Below are positions 1 to 5,519 of a stretch of 6,462 nucleotides of DNA, in pieces. Location: NCBI RefSeq assembly GCF_014672695.1, contig NZ_CP053923.1, positions 483,100 to 489,561 of the forward strand, in the 5' to 3' direction. This DNA is from Defluviicoccus vanus (GTDB lineage: Bacteria > Pseudomonadota > Alphaproteobacteria > Rhodospirillales > Defluviicoccaceae). Numbering within the stretch: position 1 is the stretch's first letter; every line of letters starts with the position of its first letter. Both the position numbers and the translations under genes were made by a program. The notes beneath the pieces are model-generated. The model ran no database searches. It was given only the letters and a program-made list of their open reading frames with translations, and was not told the origin of the DNA.

Positions 1-1224
1 GGGGCGACGCGCGGCCCGATGGGGCAAATCGTGAAGATGCGCAGCTACCCCGACGCATCGTTCCGCGACGTGACCGCCCCGAACGCCGACACCCTCTACA
101 CGATCGCCTGGATCGATGTCGGCAAGGAGCCGTGGGTGTTCAGTTTCCCCGACATGAAGGATCGCTACTTCCTGTTTCCGATGCTCGACGGCTGGACCAA
201 CGTCTTCCAGGTGCCCGGATCCCGCACCACCGGCACCGGCACACAGACCTATGCGATCACCGGCCCCGGCTGGAGCGGCACGCTGCCGGCGAACGTCACG
301 CAATACAAATCGCCGACCAACCTCGTCTGGATCCTCGGCCGCATCTACTGCACCGGGACGCCCGAGGACTACGCCGCCGTGCATGCGCTGCAGGATGCTT
401 GCAGCCTCAGTCCGCTCAGCGCTTACGGCAAGCCCTACACACCGCCGGCGGGAACCGTCGATCCGCAGATCGACATGAAGACGGCGGTGCGCGAGCAGGT
501 CAACCGCATGGACGCGGTCGCCTTCTTCACGCTGCTCGCCGAACTCCTGAAGACCAATCCGCCGGCTGCCGAGGACAAGCCGATGGTCGACAAGCTTGCA
601 CGGCTCGGAATCGTTCCGGGACAGGATTTCGACCGAAGCAAGTTCAACGTCGACTTCGCCACCCGCGTTCCGCAGGTCGGCTTCGACCGGATCATGCTGC
701 ACTTCCGCTTCAGCGATGGCGATATGATGGACGCGAACGGCTGGGCTTACACGCTGAAGACCGGCCTTTATGGCACCGACTACCTTCAGCGCGCGCTCAT
801 CACCGCGATCGGCCTCGGCGCCAACCGTCCGCAAGACGCGGTCTACCCGATCTCGCGGTCCGACGCCGACGGCAACACCTATGATGGAAAGAACAAATAC
901 GTCCTTCGTTTCCCGAAGGGCGCACAGCCGCCGGCGAAGGGATTCTGGTCGATCACGATGTACGACGAGAACTACTTCTTCGTGGCGAACCCGATCAATC
1001 GCTATTCGATCAGCCCGCGCCAAGCGCTGAAGCAAAATGCCGACGGGTCCGTCGACATTCTCCTGCAGAAGGATGCGCCCGCCGCCGACATGACGTCCAA
1101 CTGGCTGCCGGCGCCGTCCGGCAAGTTCATTCTGATGATGCGGCTCTACTGGCCGAGCCCGGACAAGCCGTCCATCCTCGACGGAAGTTGGACGATACCT
1201 CCCGTGCGTGTGCAGCAGGGCTGA
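1..1224 (+). CDS. DUF1254/DUF1214 domain protein, 5' end missing
   Basis: The reading frame is open from the first base, so this is the 3' part of a gene. The ATG at 19 is probably internal, because family members usually carry more residues before the first conserved block. Numbering from that ATG, residues about 10-130 match DUF1254, with PNADTLYT (21-28), DRYFLFPMLDGWTNVF (48-63), GPGWSG (82-87) and SPTNLVWILGR (98-108). Residues about 270-395 match DUF1214, with FWSITMYDENYFF (309-321), NPINRYSI (324-331), ADGSVDI (341-347), NWLPAPSGKF (361-370) and LYWPSPDK (376-383). The DUF1254-then-DUF1214 order is normal for the family, and the C-terminus looks complete, ending at a TGA. Biochemical function is not established, and no catalytic residues can be named. 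Many relatives have an N-terminal signal peptide; that end is outside the window, so location cannot be judged. The next gene downstream on this strand is about 1.5 kb away unless the small ORFs in between are real, so this looks like the end of a transcript. A nested stem-loop follows at 1364-1424. Confidence 0.93.
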   Translation, partial: GATRGPMGQIVKMRSYPDASFRDVTAPNADTLYTIAWIDVGKEPWVFSFPDMKDRYFLFPMLDGWTNVFQVPGSRTTGTGTQTYAITGPGWSGTLPANVTQYKSPTNLVWILGRIYCTGTPEDYAAVHALQDACSLSPLSAYGKPYTPPAGTVDPQIDMKTAVREQVNRMDAVAFFTLLAELLKTNPPAAEDKPMVDKLARLGIVPGQDFDRSKFNVDFATRVPQVGFDRIMLHFRFSDGDMMDANGWAYTLKTGLYGTDYLQRALITAIGLGANRPQDAVYPISRSDADGNTYDGKNKYVLRFPKGAQPPAKGFWSITMYDENYFFVANPINRYSISPRQALKQNADGSVDILLQKDAPAADMTSNWLPAPSGKFILMMRLYWPSPDKPSILDGSWTIPPVRVQQG

Positions 1225-1303
1225 CGCGGACCGGCCGCGGCGCCGAGGCGCACCGGTTCGGCGAGAGGGTGATCCATGCGACTGTCCAGCAGGAGCCCGT
1301 TTA

Positions 1304-1321
1304 GCCTCGGTCGCCTCGGTC
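1304..1321. repeat. tandem 9-mer, two copies
   Basis: GCCTCGGTC occurs twice back to back (1304-1312 and 1313-1321), both copies exact. It lies in the non-coding gap after the DUF1254/DUF1214 gene. CTCGG (1315-1319) can also pair with CCGAG (1330-1334). No function is evident; a chance slippage duplication is the simplest explanation. Confidence 0.6.
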
Positions 1322-1363
1322 TCCGGCATCCGAGAAGCGGAACCGATCGCAAGTGTCCGCCCG

Positions 1364-1424
1364 AAACCGGACCAGGCACGGCTGCCGGATGAGCGGTCCG
1401 GCAGCACGCCAAAGGGTCCGGTTT
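1364..1424 (+). terminator. nested two-tier stem-loop after the DUF1254 gene, possible terminator
   Basis: Outer arms AAACCGGACC (1364-1373) and GGTCCGGTTT (1415-1424) are perfect 10-bp reverse complements. Inside them GCTGCCGGA (1381-1389) and TCCGGCAGC (1397-1405) form a perfect 9-bp stem with a 7-nt loop. The sequence just after the outer stem is T-rich but interrupted (TTTGAGTTT counted from 1422), so it is not a textbook intrinsic terminator. It lies 140 bp after the stop codon of the upstream gene and 50 bp before a promoter-like sequence, a position that suits an insulating terminator. GGTCCGG occurs twice (1395-1401 and 1415-1421), so the left arm has two possible partners. The structure is seen directly; the terminator role is inferred. 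Confidence 0.5.
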
Positions 1425-1474
1425 GAGTTTCACTGGTGCCGTAAAACGCGTCCGCTCTCCAGCACCCGCATTCC

Positions 1475-1502
1475 TTGACCGCATCATAGCCGGCGCTATA
1501 TT
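1475..1502 (+). promoter_or_regulatory. sigma70-like promoter
   Basis: TTGACC (1475-1480) and TATATT (1497-1502) are separated by 16 bp. Each hexamer matches the sigma70 consensus at five of six positions. This is the best promoter match I can see in the window. Transcription would start near 1509 and run into the small ORFs at 1555 and 1632. It sits just after a terminator-like stem-loop, as expected for an independent transcription unit. Confidence 0.5.
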
Positions 1503-1552
1503 CTCTATTTGTTCTTAAGGCTGGGCGATAAGGAAAGGATGAGGCGACCGTA

Positions 1553-1572
1553 AAATGACGACAAATGACGAC
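1553..1572. repeat. tandem 10-mer, two copies
   Basis: AAATGACGAC is present twice in direct succession (1553-1562 and 1563-1572), both exact. Each copy contains an ATG; the first is the candidate start of the 28-codon ORF. The repeat lies about 45 nt after the predicted transcription start. Confidence 0.6.
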
Positions 1573-1641
1573 ACTTTTGGGCGGTTTTTGGCCTTTTTTC
1601 CCGCAAATTTCAATGGGTTGGCTAATTTAATTTGCCGCTGA
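1555..1641 (+). CDS. possible 28-residue leader peptide or small protein
   Basis: ATG at 1555 opens a 28-codon frame ending at TGA 1639-1641. The peptide starts MTTNDDTFGRF and then has a hydrophobic, aromatic stretch (FLAFFPANF). A GAGG at 1541-1544 lies 10 nt upstream and could serve as a ribosome binding site, and a sigma70-like promoter lies at 1475-1502. The ORF overlaps the next candidate frame, which opens at a TTG at 1632, by 10 nt; this would allow translational coupling. I do not recognise the peptide. The arrangement of promoter, binding site and start is the only support, and chance is a real alternative for an ORF this short. Confidence 0.22.
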   Translation: MTTNDDTFGRFLAFFPANFNGLANLICR

Positions 1642-1892
1642 ACGGCATTGGTCCGGCGCTGAAACGGCTTGCGTCGGCAACAATCTTCCGGTTGGCTGCC
1701 GGTATTCGAGGCGTGAAAGATCGTTCCGACTGTCAAAGAGAACTGACGATAGCCTCGCGAAGATTGATCGAGGCGCTGTCTCTTGATTTCGAATCAGACT
1801 TCGCACTGGCATTAAAGATAATTGAAAGTGTTTGGCCAGAACCATGCAAATACCCACCAATCACTGCTTCTCAAATCAAAATATCTAAATAA
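1632..1892 (+). CDS. hypothetical small protein, 86 residues, doubtful
   Basis: A frame of 86 codons opens with TTG at 1632 and ends with TAA at 1890-1892. No ATG is available; a stop at 1623-1625 limits it upstream, and the only other likely start is a GTG at 1713. The middle of the protein (roughly residues 34-70, around RELTIASRRLIEAL) has a helical pattern of alternating charged and hydrophobic residues and looks protein-like. The C-terminus is lysine-rich. Codon use is much less GC-biased than in the neighbouring genes, and the last part runs into AT-rich DNA. There is no clear ribosome binding site for the TTG, so translation might depend on coupling to the overlapping 28-codon ORF. I do not recognise a family. 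It could be a degraded gene, a foreign gene or a chance frame; a 77-codon frame on the opposite strand is about as long. Confidence 0.25.
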   Translation: MPLNGIGPALKRLASATIFRLAAGIRGVKDRSDCQRELTIASRRLIEALSLDFESDFALALKIIESVWPEPCKYPPITASQIKISK

Positions 1893-1980
1893 ATTGGCTT
1901 TTGATTATACCACCATAGAATTGAATTTTGTTTCGATCCAAACGCTCCTCTTTTCAATATTGAAAGGCAACCATAAACAA
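1861..1980. other. AT-rich segment with paired CAATATTG palindromes
   Basis: Only 37 of these 120 bases are G or C (about 31%), against GC-rich flanking genes. TTTCAATATTGAAA (1952-1965) is a perfect 14-bp palindrome. Its core CAATATTG (1955-1962) recurs at 1978-1985, 23 bp further, roughly two helical turns. GGCAA (1966-1970) and TTGCC (1983-1987) form an additional short inverted repeat around the second copy. No gene beyond the tail of the doubtful small ORF is seen here. The paired spacing resembles a protein-binding site, but no regulator can be named. Confidence 0.4.
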
Positions 1981-1993
1981 TATTGCCATTAAG

Positions 1994-2024
1994 CTGAAGA
2001 TCATGCACAACCACATGTCTTCAG
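1994..2024 (-). terminator. stem-loop downstream of queF
   Basis: CTGAAGA (1994-2000) pairs with TCTTCAG (2018-2024), continuing as CATG (2002-2005) with CATG (2014-2017). One base (2001) is bulged and the loop has 8 nt. On the minus strand the structure starts 24 nt after the queF stop codon, the expected place for a transcript end. The stem is not GC-rich and the sequence after it (CTTAAT) is only weakly T-rich, so an intrinsic terminator is plausible but not certain. It could also be a 3'-end-stabilising hairpin. Confidence 0.4.
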
Positions 2025-2048
2025 TTACCGGCTTCTTGGCCAGGCGGC

Positions 2049-2516
2049 TCAGCCCCGGCCGCGATAGCTCGGCACGCTCTGGTCGGGGAGCCACAGTCCA
2101 TCCGGCGGCGGCGCTGACTGCCAGAAGACATCGATGGGGATGCCGCCGCGGGGATACCAGTAGCCGCCGATCCTAAGCCAGTGCGGCGTCGTCGCGACGA
2201 TGATCCGTTTCGCCACCGCCAGTGTGCAGTCCTCGTGAAAGCCGGCATGGGTGCGGAAGCTGGCGAGGTAAAGTTTCAGCGACTTGCTCTCCACCAGCCG
2301 CGCCGCCGGCGCATAGTCGATGACCAGATGGGCGAAGTCCGGCTGGCCGGTCACCGGGCAAAGGGTCGTGAACTCGGGGCAGCTGAAGCGGACAAGATAG
2401 AGCGCGTCCGGATGCGGGTTGGCCACCGTCTCCAGCACCGCCGCCGCCGGCGATGCCGGTAGCGCGCTCGGCTGTCCAAGTTGCGTCAGTCCCCTCTCGC
2501 TCGCCTCCGTCGCCAC
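2049..2516 (-). CDS. queF: NADPH-dependent 7-cyano-7-deazaguanine (preQ0) reductase QueF
   Basis: QueF reduces the nitrile of preQ0 to the amine of preQ1 with two NADPH in the cytoplasm, a late step in making the queuosine base for tRNA. The 155-residue protein is the short single-domain form, like Bacillus QueF. Family landmarks are all present: CPEFTTLCPVTGQPDF (46-61) carries the nucleophile Cys53 and the proton donor Asp60; ESKSLKLY (76-83) is the signature NADPH-site motif; FHEDC (93-97) supplies His94 and Glu95 for substrate recognition; YPRGGIPIDVFW (119-130) is the conserved C-terminal strand region. Spacing between these residues equals that in the Bacillus enzyme, offset by two. The start is a GTG at 2516, supported by GGAGAGG 5 nt upstream. 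The gene stands alone: its neighbour at 2742 is divergent, and no other queuosine gene is in the window. I saw no preQ1 riboswitch in the leader. Confidence 0.97.
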   Translation of the reverse strand: MATEASERGLTQLGQPSALPASPAAAVLETVANPHPDALYLVRFSCPEFTTLCPVTGQPDFAHLVIDYAPAARLVESKSLKLYLASFRTHAGFHEDCTLAVAKRIIVATTPHWLRIGGYWYPRGGIPIDVFWQSAPPPDGLWLPDQSVPSYRGRG

Positions 2517-2521
2517 CGCTG

Positions 2522-2528
2522 CCTCTCC
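2522..2528 (-). promoter_or_regulatory. ribosome binding site that fixes the GTG start of queF
   Basis: On the minus strand GGAGAGG lies 5 nt before the GTG at 2516. It supports this GTG as the translation start although no ATG is available nearby. The resulting N-terminal length agrees with short QueF proteins. Confidence 0.7.
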
Positions 2529-2587
2529 GCGCCTGGTTTGCTATCCCGCCCGCAGCCTCGCCTTCAACGCATCGACTCGTCAAGGCG

Positions 2588-2602
2588 CTCCCGGAACGGG
2601 AG
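2588..2602 (-). other. short GC hairpin in the queF leader
   Basis: CTCCCG (2588-2593) and CGGGAG (2597-2602) are perfect complements around a 3-nt loop. The hairpin lies about 70 nt upstream of the queF GTG and downstream of the TACAAT at 2637-2642 (minus strand), a possible -10 element for queF with no convincing -35. It would therefore be in the transcript leader. No T tract follows on either strand, so it is not a terminator. A role in messenger stability or translation is only a guess. Confidence 0.3.
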
Positions 2603-2656
2603 GGCAAAATCGGCTGCGCCGGCGCCACCACCCTCAATTGTAGTATCGCAACGTCA

Positions 2657-2711
2657 CAGACAGCTCTGGTTGTAGGGCATAGCATTCCATGCTGATGGGA
2701 TCAGACAGCTC
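2657..2711 (+). promoter_or_regulatory. candidate promoter with a repeated 10-mer before the secreted protein gene
   Basis: CAGACA (2657-2662) and TAGCAT (2680-2685) are 17 bp apart, each matching four of six sigma70 consensus bases. The 10-mer CAGACAGCTC occurs at 2657-2666, covering the -35 position, and again exactly at 2702-2711, which would be just after the transcription start. Repeats flanking a promoter in this way could be regulator half sites. The promoter match is weak on its own. Confidence 0.3.
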
Positions 2712-2741
2712 GACGCTCGCATAGAAGGAGGATTTTGTCCG

Positions 2742-4196
2742 ATGCGCGGGATATTGTTGCTGGCGCGAAAATGCCTTTGTTTCCGTTTCGCTGCGGCGTT
2801 GTTTGTCGCCGGACTGTGTATCGGCCTGGCGCCGCCGCCGGCGTTGGCCGCCAATCCGATCCAGACCGAAAACGCCCTGCCGGGCGACTGGGAGTGGTAC
2901 CTTGATGGCCCGCTCGCCACCAACGGCGAGATCGAAGGCTATACCAACTTGCCGAGCTATAACCTCGGCCAGACGATAAGCTTCTACATCAGCAGCATAT
3001 CGCCAAAGTACAAGATCACCATCTACCGGATCGGCTGGTACGACGGAGTCGGTGGCCGGCGGGTCACCAACACCCTCACCCGCACTGGCGGCGTCAAACA
3101 GACGATACCGGCGCCGAATGCGACCACCGGTCTCGTCGATGCCGGCTGGAAAGTGAGCTACACGCTGAAAGTGCCGACCACCTGGATCAGTGGCTTCTAT
3201 CTCGCCAAGCTGGAAGCGGTCACCGGCGGCTACCAGCGCTATATCCCCTTCGTCGTCCGCAATGATTCCTACGCCTCCACCTATCTGTTCGAGAGCCCAG
3301 TGAACACTTGGCAGGCCTACAACGGCTGGGGAGGCAAGTCGCTGTACAGCTACAACAGCACCAATGGCATCCCGGCGAGCAAGGTATCCTTCAACCGGCC
3401 TTACGAAGGCGACGGCTCCGGCGCCCTGTTCGCCTGGGAAATCAACATGGCGCATTTCCTTGAACGGGAAGGCTACGACGTCACCTACGCCACCAATTAC
3501 GAACTCGACAACACCCCCAGCCTGCTGCTCAATCACAAGGCATTTCTCTCCGTCGGCCACGACGAATACTGGACCTGGAACCTGCGGGCCAACGTCGAGG
3601 CAGCGCGCGCCAAGGGCATCCATCTCGGCTTCTTCGGCTCCAACGACTGTTACTGGCAGATCCGTTACGAGGCCAGCCCGGTCAACGGCGCGGCGCGGCG
3701 GACGATCGTCGCCTACAAGTACGACGCGTTGAGCAAGGACCCCTACGCCCTCGATGCCAACACCAGCAACGACAAGTACATCACCACCACTTGGCGTGAT
3801 GCGCCGGTCAACCGGCCGGAAGACGCGTTGATCGGCGTGATGTACCATGGTGATCCGGTGGACGGTGATATCGTCGTCTCCAATGCATCGCATTGGATCT
3901 ACGCTAACACCGGGCTGAAAAATGGCGATCTGCTCAAAGGCTTGCTCGGCTACGAAACCGACGCCAGCTTCGGCAACGCCCCCGTCGGCACGCAGGTGAT
4001 TGCCCATTCGCCCGATCCCTTCGGCTACGCGGACATGAGCCTCTACACCTGGAGCGCCAGCGGGGCGATCGTCTTTGCTGCCGGCTCCCTTCAGTTCACC
4101 TGGGGTCTCGACGACTGGTGGGAAGGCCTGGAGAATCCGGCGGTGCAAACAATGACCCGCAACCTACTCGCTCGCTTCGCCGGTTCCGCCAATTAG
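2742..4196 (+). CDS. secreted protein related to the N,N-dimethylformamidase large subunit (DMFA2 C-terminal-like)
   Basis: The 484-residue product begins with a clear signal peptide: basic MRGILLLARK, a hydrophobic stretch (about 13-30) and a likely cleavage site after ALA (34-36). It is thus predicted to act in the periplasm or outside the cell. Residues about 45-173 look like a beta-sandwich domain (with ITIYRIGWYDG, 92-102). Residues about 178-480 resemble the C-terminal domain of the dimethylformamidase large subunit, with NTWQAYNGWGGKSLY (188-202), SVGHDEYW (270-277), FFGSNDCYW (297-305) and NRPEDALIGVMY (357-368). The Paracoccus enzyme holds one iron with two tyrosines and a glutamate; Tyr276 of HDEYW, Tyr193 or Tyr221, and Glu359 are my candidates by motif only. 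The start is firm: AAGGAGG at 2725-2731 lies 10 nt before the ATG. No small subunit gene is adjacent and the true enzyme is cytoplasmic, so substrate and even hydrolase activity remain open. The gene is monocistronic, divergent from queF and convergent with the transporter gene. Confidence 0.85.
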   Translation: MRGILLLARKCLCFRFAAALFVAGLCIGLAPPPALAANPIQTENALPGDWEWYLDGPLATNGEIEGYTNLPSYNLGQTISFYISSISPKYKITIYRIGWYDGVGGRRVTNTLTRTGGVKQTIPAPNATTGLVDAGWKVSYTLKVPTTWISGFYLAKLEAVTGGYQRYIPFVVRNDSYASTYLFESPVNTWQAYNGWGGKSLYSYNSTNGIPASKVSFNRPYEGDGSGALFAWEINMAHFLEREGYDVTYATNYELDNTPSLLLNHKAFLSVGHDEYWTWNLRANVEAARAKGIHLGFFGSNDCYWQIRYEASPVNGAARRTIVAYKYDALSKDPYALDANTSNDKYITTTWRDAPVNRPEDALIGVMYHGDPVDGDIVVSNASHWIYANTGLKNGDLLKGLLGYETDASFGNAPVGTQVIAHSPDPFGYADMSLYTWSASGAIVFAAGSLQFTWGLDDWWEGLENPAVQTMTRNLLARFAGSAN

Positions 4197-4220
4197 ACAC
4201 CACACGCCACAAGTGTTGCA

Positions 4221-4256
4221 GCTTACCCGCCGCGTCCACTGCCGCGACGGGTAAGC
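4221..4256. terminator. strong stem-loop at the convergent gene ends, covering the transporter stop codon
   Basis: GCTTACCCG (4221-4229) and CGGGTAAGC (4248-4256) are perfect 9-bp complements. After one mismatch (C4230 opposite A4247), CGCG (4231-4234) pairs with CGCG (4243-4246) around an 8-nt loop. The stem includes the stop codon (4223-4225) and final codons of the minus-strand transporter gene, and lies 24 nt after the stop of the plus-strand gene. Being symmetrical it would form in both transcripts, fitting a shared bidirectional end. Neither side has a T tract, so factor-independent termination is not assured; it may instead protect 3' ends. Confidence 0.5.
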
Positions 4257-5509
4257 CAGAGGGCGGGGATGCCCATGCCCGCGACCACCGCGGTAACAAC
4301 AAAAGCTGTCCCCCACGACGCTGGCGTACTGTTACCTTTGCTCAGATCGAGCACCCAGCCGAAGATTAGCGGACCGATACCGGCACAGCTGAATCCAAAC
4401 AACGCGTGCAGCGCCAGCGTTGCCCCCTGGTGGCCGGCCCGTGCCACTGCGACAACGCCCGCGGTCAGCGAAGCCGAATCCAGCTGCACCAAGGCGGTAT
4501 AGAGCAGCGCCAACAACGCCACCCAGCTATACGGCAGGTGCACCAGGAAGCCGATCACCGCCGCCGCCAGCGCCGAGGCGGCCATCGTCCAGCCGATCGC
4601 CCGGGCGCGGCCGAAGTGCAGCGCCAACTCGTTACCAGAGATGCTCGCCGCCATCGCCACCAGCCCGCTGAGGGTTGCAACCGTGGTGGGAACCAGGGCG
4701 AGTTGGACCTCGCCAGTGGCAGCACCGGCAGCGGCACTGACGGTCAGAAACGCCACCAGCCACGACCGGAGGGTAAACAGCTCCCAGCAGTGGGCACCGT
4801 AGGCAAGAATGAAGCCCAGCGCCGCCCGATTGCGCACGACCGGGCGAAGGGCGAGAACGGAGCCGCGCTGCTCGCGGCGAGCGTCGGCACCGCCATTCAC
4901 TTGGGCGTTCGGTGTGGCCACCGGAAGGGCGAAGACGATGGCGAATGCGACCACCGCGGCCATGGCGGCGCCGCCGAAAGCCCAGCGCCATCCGAACGCC
5001 GACGCCAGCGCGCCGGTGGCAAAGAAGGAGACGGCCGTCCCGAGACTGAAGGAAGCGGTGTAAAACGAGATCACCCGCGACGGCTTCTCACCGCGATAGC
5101 GGTCAACGAGGATGCGCAGCCCCGGCATGTAGGTTGCAGCAAGCGCCGTCCCCGCCAGGGCACGGAAGACCATCGCCGTCCAAAATCCATCAGCGTAGAC
5201 CGCGAAGCCAACCGACGAGACAGCGGCAACAAGCGTGCCGCCAAGGTAAGTGCGCCGTGCATCCTGCCGGTCGGTGCTGGAAATCAGCAGTGGCGCCACC
5301 AGCGCATAGGAGGCGAAGTATACGCCGGCGATCCAGCCGGCCTCGGTCTTACTCAACGACCAATCAACGATGAACTGCGGCAGCAGGGCCGGAAAGGCGA
5401 ACACGCCCAGCATGGTCAGCACTTGGCTCGCGCACAGACTAGCGACGAGGCGACGATCCTTTGCTGCGTGTCGCTTCCGCGGAGTCTGCCGCTCATCGCC
5501 AAGCCGCAT
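4223..5509 (-). CDS. major facilitator superfamily transporter
   Basis: The 428-residue protein has twelve predicted membrane helices in the usual six-plus-six plan: roughly 23-45, 56-76, 90-107, 112-134, 146-170, 176-196, then a charged cytoplasmic loop (about 197-228), and 230-258, 268-290, 304-324, 326-352, 360-388 and 398-419. The loop between helices 2 and 3 has STDRQDARR (78-86), matching the core of MFS motif A (DR followed by RR). GWRWAF (173-178) at the helix 5-6 junction is also typical. Length is normal for a complete MFS porter. Substrate and direction cannot be told from the sequence; AYGAHCWELFTLRSW (236-250) at helix 7 may help place the subfamily. The ATG at 5509 gives a basic N-terminus before helix 1, with only a weak GAGTGAG upstream as binding site. 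A doubtful small ORF ends 10 bp before the start. The gene converges on the secreted protein gene, 26 bp separating the stop codons, so joint expression is unlikely. Confidence 0.93.
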   Translation of the reverse strand: MRLGDERQTPRKRHAAKDRRLVASLCASQVLTMLGVFAFPALLPQFIVDWSLSKTEAGWIAGVYFASYALVAPLLISSTDRQDARRTYLGGTLVAAVSSVGFAVYADGFWTAMVFRALAGTALAATYMPGLRILVDRYRGEKPSRVISFYTASFSLGTAVSFFATGALASAFGWRWAFGGAAMAAVVAFAIVFALPVATPNAQVNGGADARREQRGSVLALRPVVRNRAALGFILAYGAHCWELFTLRSWLVAFLTVSAAAGAATGEVQLALVPTTVATLSGLVAMAASISGNELALHFGRARAIGWTMAASALAAAVIGFLVHLPYSWVALLALLYTALVQLDSASLTAGVVAVARAGHQGATLALHALFGFSCAGIGPLIFGWVLDLSKGNSTPASWGTAFVVTAVVAGMGIPALWLTRRGSGRGG

Positions 5510-5519
5510 TCGATTCTAC

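Noticed and set aside
132..884. A 250-codon frame inside the DUF1254/DUF1214 gene.
   Set aside because: It is an arginine-rich out-of-frame translation of a gene with clear family motifs.
1627..1860. A 77-codon minus-strand frame opposite the doubtful small ORF.
   Set aside because: It has no recognisable product, and the only promoter-like signal near it points the other way. It cannot be fully excluded, but it is less supported than the plus-strand frame.
1225..2048. tRNA, transposase remnant or CRISPR array in the AT-rich gap.
   Set aside because: No T-loop consensus, no transposase motif, no terminal inverted repeats bounding the segment, and no regularly spaced repeats.
2530..2700. A preQ1 riboswitch ahead of queF.
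   Set aside because: The expected small H-type pseudoknot with its A-rich tail is not visible. Only a plain GC hairpin is present at 2588-2602.
2634..4148. A 504-codon open frame antisense to the secreted protein gene, longer than that gene itself.
   Set aside because: The plus-strand product has a signal peptide, a perfect ribosome binding site and recognisable family motifs. The antisense product has low complexity (V, G, D and R rich) and no recognisable domain. Long antisense frames are common in GC-rich genes.
2742..5509. A dimethylformamide degradation operon (amidase plus transporter).
   Set aside because: The two genes are convergent, no small-subunit gene is present and the amidase-like protein is exported. 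Shared function is not supported.
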